Positions 60,459-64,000 of a DNA stretch of 64,000 nt are shown piece after piece (position 1 is the first letter of the stretch; every line of letters starts with the position of its first letter). The stretch spans positions 52,327,138-52,391,137 of the forward strand of contig CM060177.1 in NCBI GenBank assembly GCA_030549775.1, given 5' to 3'. The stretch comes from Tamarix chinensis (taxonomy: Eukaryota > Streptophyta > Magnoliopsida > Caryophyllales > Tamaricaceae). Made by a program: the position numbers and the translations under genes. The notes below the pieces were generated by a model. That model made no database searches and had not been told where the DNA came from. It saw nothing but the letters and a program-made list of their open reading frames with translations.

Positions 60459-62035
60459 GGTAAAGAAGAATATTCCTTCAAATTAGTATCACTATAGTAA
60501 GGAGATAAGTTATCAATATTGCAAGTCCTAGATACTCCTCCATAATGTTTAGGTAATTCAAGTTCATAAGCATTATTTCCATATGTTATTAAGATTTTGA
60601 GTGGTGCATCAGCTTTTGGCATTAGCTTATTCTTTCATAAGTTTGGAAATATTTCTTTTCTTAGATGCAACCATACCAAATCTCTTGGTTTAAACACTTG
60701 TTGAATTAGATTTTTATTTTCTTGAGCTTGGTATTCAACATTCAATGTTTCAATATTGTTTTTAATTTGTTGATGAAGTTTCTTAAAGAATTTGATTATT
60801 TCCTTAACATCATAATTCTTTATATCACTTTTTTTTAAATGATAACATATCAATAGGAAAATAAGGATTAACCTCATAGACAACCTCAAAAGGACATGTT
60901 TGAGTTGTACTAGGACTCATATTTTATGCAAACTCAACATGTGAAAGATTTATATTCCAATCTTTGGTAGTCTTATTCACCAAGTCTTGTAGCAAAGTAC
61001 TTAGATTTCTATTAGTCACTTCGGTTTGAAATCCAGTTGTGGATGATGAGAAGTACTAAATGATAACTTAGTTACGAACATGTGCCAAAGTGCCTTCTAA
61101 AAGTAACTTAAGAATTTGACATCTCTATCCAATATTATACTATTGGGAACTCCATGTAACCTTACTATTTCTTGAAAATATAAGTTTGCTACATCTCTTA
61201 CATTATTAGTTGTATTGCAAGGTATAAAATGTGCCATTTTCCAAAATCTGTCTACTACCATAAGAATAGAATATTTACCCCCTTTGCGTCCTTGGTAATC
61301 CTAAAATAAAATCCATGCTCACACTTTCTTAAGGTTGATCTAACACTGGTAAAGGAGTATAAAAACCCTTATGGAAAAAACTTTTACTTTTTTGACAAGT
61401 TACACATCTTCCTATAATTTCTTATACTAGTTTTATCATTCATGGTAAGTAAAAATTTTCTTATAGTATTTTCATGGTCTTATGAACTCCAAAATGACCA
61501 GCTATACTCCCTCATGTAATTCTTTAACAATTAAATCATGTACACTAGAACTAGTTATATATGAATTATTAAGTTTGAAGAGATAGTTATCTTGTGGTAA
61601 ATAATTACCATAACAACCATTCTTTTTGCACATATTATAGATGTTAACAAAATCTTCATCCTTATCATACAGCTCCTTTAATATCCCAAATCCCAAAAAC
61701 TTAACATCTAACATTACTAATATCAAGGATCTACAAGACAAACCATCTACCATGACATTTTCTTTACCATCAAAATACTTGATTGAAAACATAAAGGATT
61801 ATAAGAAACTATCCCATTTTGAGTGCCTCAAAAAAAAATTCTTTTCCCCCATGTAAACATTTCAAACTTTCATGGTTCGAATACAAAACAAATGGTTTAG
61901 ACCTTAGGTAATGACTCCATGTTTTATACTTTGTATGATGACATAGAAATATTTGTCATATGTGGAATAGTTTAGTCTCGCTGCATCTAATTTCTCACAA
62001 AAAAGTGCAGTAGCTCATTTTTTCCTGTATGAGTA

Positions 62036-62040
62036 CACCT
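62036..62040. repeat. Predicted left target duplication of gypsy G
   Basis: CACCT stands between the RNase H frame of F and the LTR of G. A second CACCT is expected beyond the window, followed by the rest of F. Confidence 0.5.
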
Positions 62041-62895
62041 TGATGCAGGAGCATCTAATGATTTTAATATTCATCTTAATTATCAAGGTAAGGAAGAATT
62101 AGATTTATTAATGTTGGAGCCTATCATATTAAATATTCTTGATAATTTGTATATGCTTGGTGTTGAAAATAATTCAAGTTGTTCTTGTAGGTATGTTACA
62201 TATTTGCAAGAAGAAGACGTTAATACACTTTAAAGTGTACAAGTATTCAAAGCATGTAAGACTATGGCATACATGGGATGATACTTTACAACAAGAATAT
62301 ATGGTGATGATTCTCATTATTTGTATTAACTTGTTGCAAACCCTAACCCTAAGTGTATTTTATGTAAGTTAGGGTTTGATATAATTTCATGTATGCATCA
62401 TAGTTAATTGTATGGCTTTGTAATGTTAGTCATTAGTATCATTTAGCCAATGATATTATGATTAGGATTAAGTGTTATATGGGCTTAATTCAACCAAGTT
62501 AAATGGCTTTGAATTAAGGGTAAGAATCGACTGGAAGAGCCTGTGCTAACCAGCTGAAACTTCCACCTATATATACACCTATTTGTACACGCATGAAATA
62601 ATGATGAATATACAGAATTTTGAACACAAAATCAAGCCAGTAGATCCTACGTTTATCTCTCCTTTTGAGTCTTCTTTGAGCAAGGAAATCCCAGGGTAAT
62701 TTCCTTCCTCCATTGATCTTAACATTCAAACCTTTGAAACCTGATTCAAACTATTCGAACCAACCTGCATTTCAACCTATTTTTCTTCGAGTTTAATCCA
62801 TATTAAACATTTGTTTCTTCTACTAAAATTCATGATTGATATCTCCAAATCATCATCAATCGATGCAATTGGCTCTCCACTTTGATTTCACATCA
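62041..62895 (+). repeat. Gypsy G 5' LTR (CRM-like)
   Basis: 855 bp from TGATGCAGGAGC, the same 12 bases as gypsy B, to ACATCA. The first 63 codons are open from the second base (62042-62230, stop 62231-62233), with EELDLLMLEPIIL and later VTYLQEED. TATA box at 62568-62576. Followed by a primer-binding site, so it is the 5' LTR of a plus-strand element running out of the window. Confidence 0.8.
62568..62576 (+). promoter_or_regulatory. TATA box in gypsy G LTR
   Basis: TATATATAC in CCACCTATATATACACC, about 530 bp into the LTR, followed by a leader-like sequence. Confidence 0.5.
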
Positions 62896-62899
62896 TTTT

Positions 62900-62911
62900 T
62901 GGAATCAAAGC
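62900..62911 (+). other. Primer-binding site of gypsy G
   Basis: TGGAATCAAAGC, 10 of 12 matches to TGGTATCAGAGC, four bases after CATCA; the same spacing as in gypsy B. Confidence 0.75.
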
Positions 62912-64000
62912 TTCGGCTGATTGGAAGTTGTCGATCGAAACTCCCCCTGCAGATAGGTTATTATATGTGGTGTTCTTGCATCAAAAACTCACTGGTAGCT
63001 TGATCTTTTCTTTGAATTCTTGCATCTTTATGATCTTATTGAACTTTTCATGAGGTTCTTGTTCGAAGTTCTTGGAATCTTGCAACAATCCTGTTGCATT
63101 TTCCCCAGTAATTTGCATCAATCTTTGACCAGGTTGCAATCTAGTCGCAACTTCCTTATGTGTGTTGCCTTGTGTTACTACGAGTTGTTCATCCCAAACA
63201 TTTCTTTTTCCTCTTATTTCTCCTCCCTATATGTGTGTGATCTTGTGTTAATCCATCCATTTCATTACCATTTCGTGTATCAATTTGGAAAGGAAACAAA
63301 AAACCTGAGAGCTGGAGTACATCTCAGCACACGACCGAACCAAACGTGTGTGCATCCTGGCCTCCTCGAGCCATTTCCTCTCATTTTTCTCTCAAAGAAC
63401 CACTCTATACTCTCCCTCTATGTCTCCTCTACATCTTATATGAAGAGAAAAGTTCGAATCTTCAACTTGAAGACTAGTATGAGTTGAAGAAAAATGTGGC
63501 ACTCTATGATTTTATGTGGCTGAAATTTTGGGCCATATATAGAAGATCAATTCCATCGTTGGTGTCCCTACGTGCAATCAGTGTTCTTGTGGTTACGTCT
63601 TCTCATTTGTGCCTAATAAAGGAGTGTAGGTAGTGAAATTTAATTGACTGAGAATTAGCAAAGTGTTGTGCCTTGTTTGGTTGCAGGAAAAACAAATTCC
63701 AATACCTACACATTGTGGACTCTATTGTGTGCAACAAAAAGAGTTGTGTGTCAACCTTCACCATGGCTAGTGAAGAAGTTTGTGCCTTGGTAGAGTCTTT
63801 CAAACACGCTTCAACATCAACTACAAAGTGTGGAAGCTCAATTGGCCGAATAAGAAAAGCATAAACCATGGAAAGTTCACATGGAAACCACACATGATAG
63901 TGTGGAAGGAAGAATGAAGCCTATCGACCATGCAAAGAGTGGAAATGGACATTCCAATATGCATCACCATGAAGATAGAGAAGATGAGATGAGTTCCTTT
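62912..64000 (+). other. Gypsy G leader and possible gag start
   Basis: A long leader with no clear frame to about 63760. An ATG at 63763 opens MASEEVCALVESFKH, stopping at 63862-63864, and further fragments such as HEDREDEM follow near 63970. The position suits a gag N-terminus but too little is present to name a domain; the element leaves the window. The 155-codon frame at 63020-63487 has no recognised feature. Confidence 0.4.

Larger units (their letters stand above)
60350..62040 (-). pseudogene. Gypsy F pol: RNase H, integrase and LTR-encoded tail (CRM-like)
   Basis: Minus strand from 62040: GVLIQEK, then DAARLNYSTYDKYFYV, FVLYSNHESLKCL (RNase H, ending near 61760 with GKENVMVDGLS). Then the integrase zinc-finger zone with LFKLNNSYI and VKELHEG (to about 61500) and a degenerate core (61450-60900). 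The GPY/F-like module is in the open frame 60622-60350 with NNAYELELPKHYGG. That frame crosses the purine tract (RENDVGE) and ends 32 codons inside the LTR with KELAYMEKEPIVL. The coding sequence stops dead at 62041, where element G begins; the rest should lie beyond the window. Confidence 0.8.

Noticed and set aside
62041..62233. The 63-codon frame as an independent small gene
   Set aside because: It begins exactly at the LTR terminus without an ATG and matches the pol tails of other elements, so it is the LTR copy of the pol C-terminus.
1..64000. CRISPR arrays, tRNA or rRNA genes, bacterial-type operons
   Set aside because: No regularly spaced identical repeats, no cloverleaf with conserved A and B boxes recognised by eye, and all coding sequence is eukaryotic retroelement type. 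A tRNAscan-SE run would settle the tRNA question.

Overview
The window is AT-rich plant nuclear DNA, almost entirely built of transposable elements inserted into one another. Plant origin rests on the element set: Ty3/gypsy chromoviruses primed by initiator tRNA-Met, plant-type L1 LINEs with a DUF4283-like ORF1, hAT-type MITEs with 8-bp target duplications, and a fragment of a plant-type malonyl-CoA decarboxylase gene with GT-AG introns. The species cannot be told from the sequence. The only host-gene candidate is that decarboxylase fragment (18142-19278, + strand).

Layout. 1-1.3 kb: Ty1/copia leader and gag remnant (-). 1.3-4.4 kb: degraded gypsy pol 'A' (-), split by a hAT MITE (1464-2060) and a second insertion (2844-3456). 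6.1-16.9 kb: complete but decayed gypsy 'B' (+), with target duplication GGTTT. Its 5' LTR is split by a hAT-like element carrying LINE 1, and its gag zinc knuckle is split by another hAT element. 18.1-19.3 kb: decarboxylase exons. 20.5-21.5 kb: LINE ORF1 fragment. 21.5-25.6 kb: very long LTR. 25.6-34.7 kb: second long LTR, split by the youngest element, gypsy 'C' (27999-33790, identical-length 833-bp LTRs, duplication CCTCT). 35.1-38.5 kb: gag fragment, then 5'-truncated LINE 2. 38.5-47.8 kb: gypsy 'D' (-, Tekay/Del-like), whose 5' LTR holds a nested solo LTR. 49.8-59.8 kb: 3' LTR and pol of gypsy 'E' (-), with an almost complete LINE 3 inserted near the LTR start. 59.8-62.0 kb: gypsy 'F' (-), cut inside RNase H by gypsy 'G' (+, 62041 to the window end).

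Main observation. Elements B, C, F, G and the solo LTR share LTR termini TGATG...CATCA. In each, an open frame crosses or abuts the polypurine tract and continues into the LTR. In four of them the LTR-encoded tail (21-63 codons) has a recognisable shared protein pattern, EEL-x(n)-EP[IL][IV]-L, and the two longest add VTYL. These features resemble the centromeric (CRM) chromovirus clade, so a pericentromeric location is plausible but unproven.

No element looks autonomous. C is closest, but it has lost its reverse transcriptase domain in frame and carries two stops and a changed integrase catalytic residue. Boundaries given to the base are those fixed by target duplications or LTR termini; others are approximate.
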